This document shows, piece after piece, positions 63,462 to 64,000 of a stretch of 64,000 nt of DNA. The stretch lies in the NCBI RefSeq assembly GCF_013113835.1, contig NZ_VTYQ01000003.1, positions 1-64,000 on the forward strand. The letters are read 5' to 3'. This stretch comes from Vibrio sp. RE88 (GTDB lineage: Bacteria > Pseudomonadota > Gammaproteobacteria > Enterobacterales > Vibrionaceae). Positions within the stretch are counted from its first letter, which is position 1, and every line of letters starts with the position of its first letter. The notes beneath the pieces were generated by a model. That model saw only the letters and a list, made by a program, of their open reading frames with translations. It was not told the origin of the DNA and did no database searches. The translations under genes were made by a program, and so were the position numbers.

Positions 63462-64000
63462 TTATGCTTTTGCGTCGTACCACGCCTGTCTTTCAGTCGC
63501 AGTTTTAAATGTCCAAGCGATAAAGCGGCTCACCTTCTGTCCCTGGCTCATTTCAACGATCTGAACTTCTCTTGCACCGGCTTTTTCTAGGTTCTTGCGC
63601 ATCCAACGGACATTCTCTTTCTTTGAGACAAGCGTAGAAAACCACAATACCTGATGAGCAAAGTCACGGCTTTCAAACGCCAGATTCTTAATGAACGCTG
63701 CCTCACCACCTGGGCACCATAGCTCTGCATTTTGGCCACCAAAGTTAAGTATAGGCGAAGCTTTGACCTTACCTTTCTCACTCGCTTGACCACGTTGTTG
63801 CTTACTTCGGCTGAGGTTTTTGAGCTTACGCTCAGTACCTAGTTGCGCTTCCTGCATGGATTTATGAAATGGCGGGTTACAGGTCGTTACGTCAAAGTAC
63901 TCATTTTCCTTAATCACGCCCTTGAAGAAATAACGACTCTGGGTTTGTAAGCGGCACTCAACACGATCTTTAAGCGCAGGGTTTTCTGAAGCAATTTGGT
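63462..64000 (-). CDS. rlmF: 23S rRNA (adenine1618-N6)-methyltransferase, C-terminal part
   Basis: The final 179 or so residues of RlmF; the N terminus runs off the right edge. Residues NPALKDRVECRLQTQSRYFFKGV lead to the catalytic TCNPPFHKS (N-P-P-F motif IV of N6-adenine methyltransferases), then ILNFGGQNAELWCPGGEAAFI and the C-terminal FSTLVSKKENVRWMRKNLEKAGA, typical of RlmF/YbiN. It methylates A1618 of 23S rRNA using S-adenosylmethionine. It is followed after 10 bases by the small membrane protein gene. Confidence 0.92.
   Translation of the reverse strand, partial: QIASENPALKDRVECRLQTQSRYFFKGVIKENEYFDVTTCNPPFHKSMQEAQLGTERKLKNLSRSKQQRGQASEKGKVKASPILNFGGQNAELWCPGGEAAFIKNLAFESRDFAHQVLWFSTLVSKKENVRWMRKNLEKAGAREVQIVEMSQGQKVSRFIAWTFKTATERQAWYDAKA

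Noticed and set aside
63462..64000. RlmF starting at an internal GTG (63917) as a truncated gene
   Set aside because: The frame stays open to the window edge and codes for conserved RlmF sequence, so it is cut only by the window.

Overview
The window looks like chromosomal DNA of a Vibrionaceae gammaproteobacterium, most likely a Vibrio. This rests on protein style (the GntR-controlled prpR-prpB-prpC-acnD-prpF-prpE operon, the CSS-EAL phosphodiesterase, the LapA-type adhesin beside tolC and ompA), moderate GC and dense coding. It is an inference, since no rRNA or marker gene allows species assignment. I saw no tRNA, rRNA, insertion sequence, prophage or CRISPR array.

Left part (1-9.7 kb): the N-terminal part of a giant LapG-cleavable adhesin runs off the left edge, with exact 414-bp tandem repeats. 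A TolC-family outer-membrane protein and an OmpA-like lipid-free envelope protein are transcribed divergently from it. Then come a DUF2750 gene, queC and queE (queuosine precursor synthesis), a YidA-type HAD phosphatase, an exported Nudix-PAP2 fusion with degraded PAP2 motifs, and a GNAT acetyltransferase. Region 9.7-18.5 kb: the complete 2-methylcitrate cycle operon for propionate, with a GntR/FCD regulator whose likely operator (two copies of ATTGTCGACAAT) overlaps the promoter.

Region 18.7-46.6 kb: a complete type VI secretion system (T6SS). A lipoprotein, VgrG, a DUF6931-like protein and a PAAR tip protein come first, followed by tssA, hcp, tssB, tssC, a second tssC paralogue, tssE, F, G, H, an inserted three-gene periplasmic sensing/transport module, then an FHA protein, tssJ, K, L (with a SPOR-like tail), M and a small Ser/Thr kinase. 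The inserted module is the most unusual part: an 849-residue protein made of two extracytoplasmic sensor-like units fused to a 12-helix MFS domain, followed by two orphan solute-binding proteins. FHA plus kinase suggests threonine-phosphorylation control, but no cognate phosphatase is present.

Region 46.5-64 kb: a dCACHE/SBP/HD-GYP protein whose 3' end overlaps the T6SS kinase gene tail to tail, a tctCBA tripartite tricarboxylate transporter, a TolC-HlyD-permease-permease exporter without an ATPase and with a perfect 20-bp palindrome over its promoter, an EAL phosphodiesterase, a DUF3859 protein with a P-loop kinase-like partner, metA, a periplasmic alpha/beta hydrolase, a PilF/PilW-like TPR lipoprotein, a small membrane protein and the C-terminal part of rlmF. 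Two candidate c-di-GMP phosphodiesterases therefore lie in the same window as an adhesin of the class whose surface retention depends on c-di-GMP.
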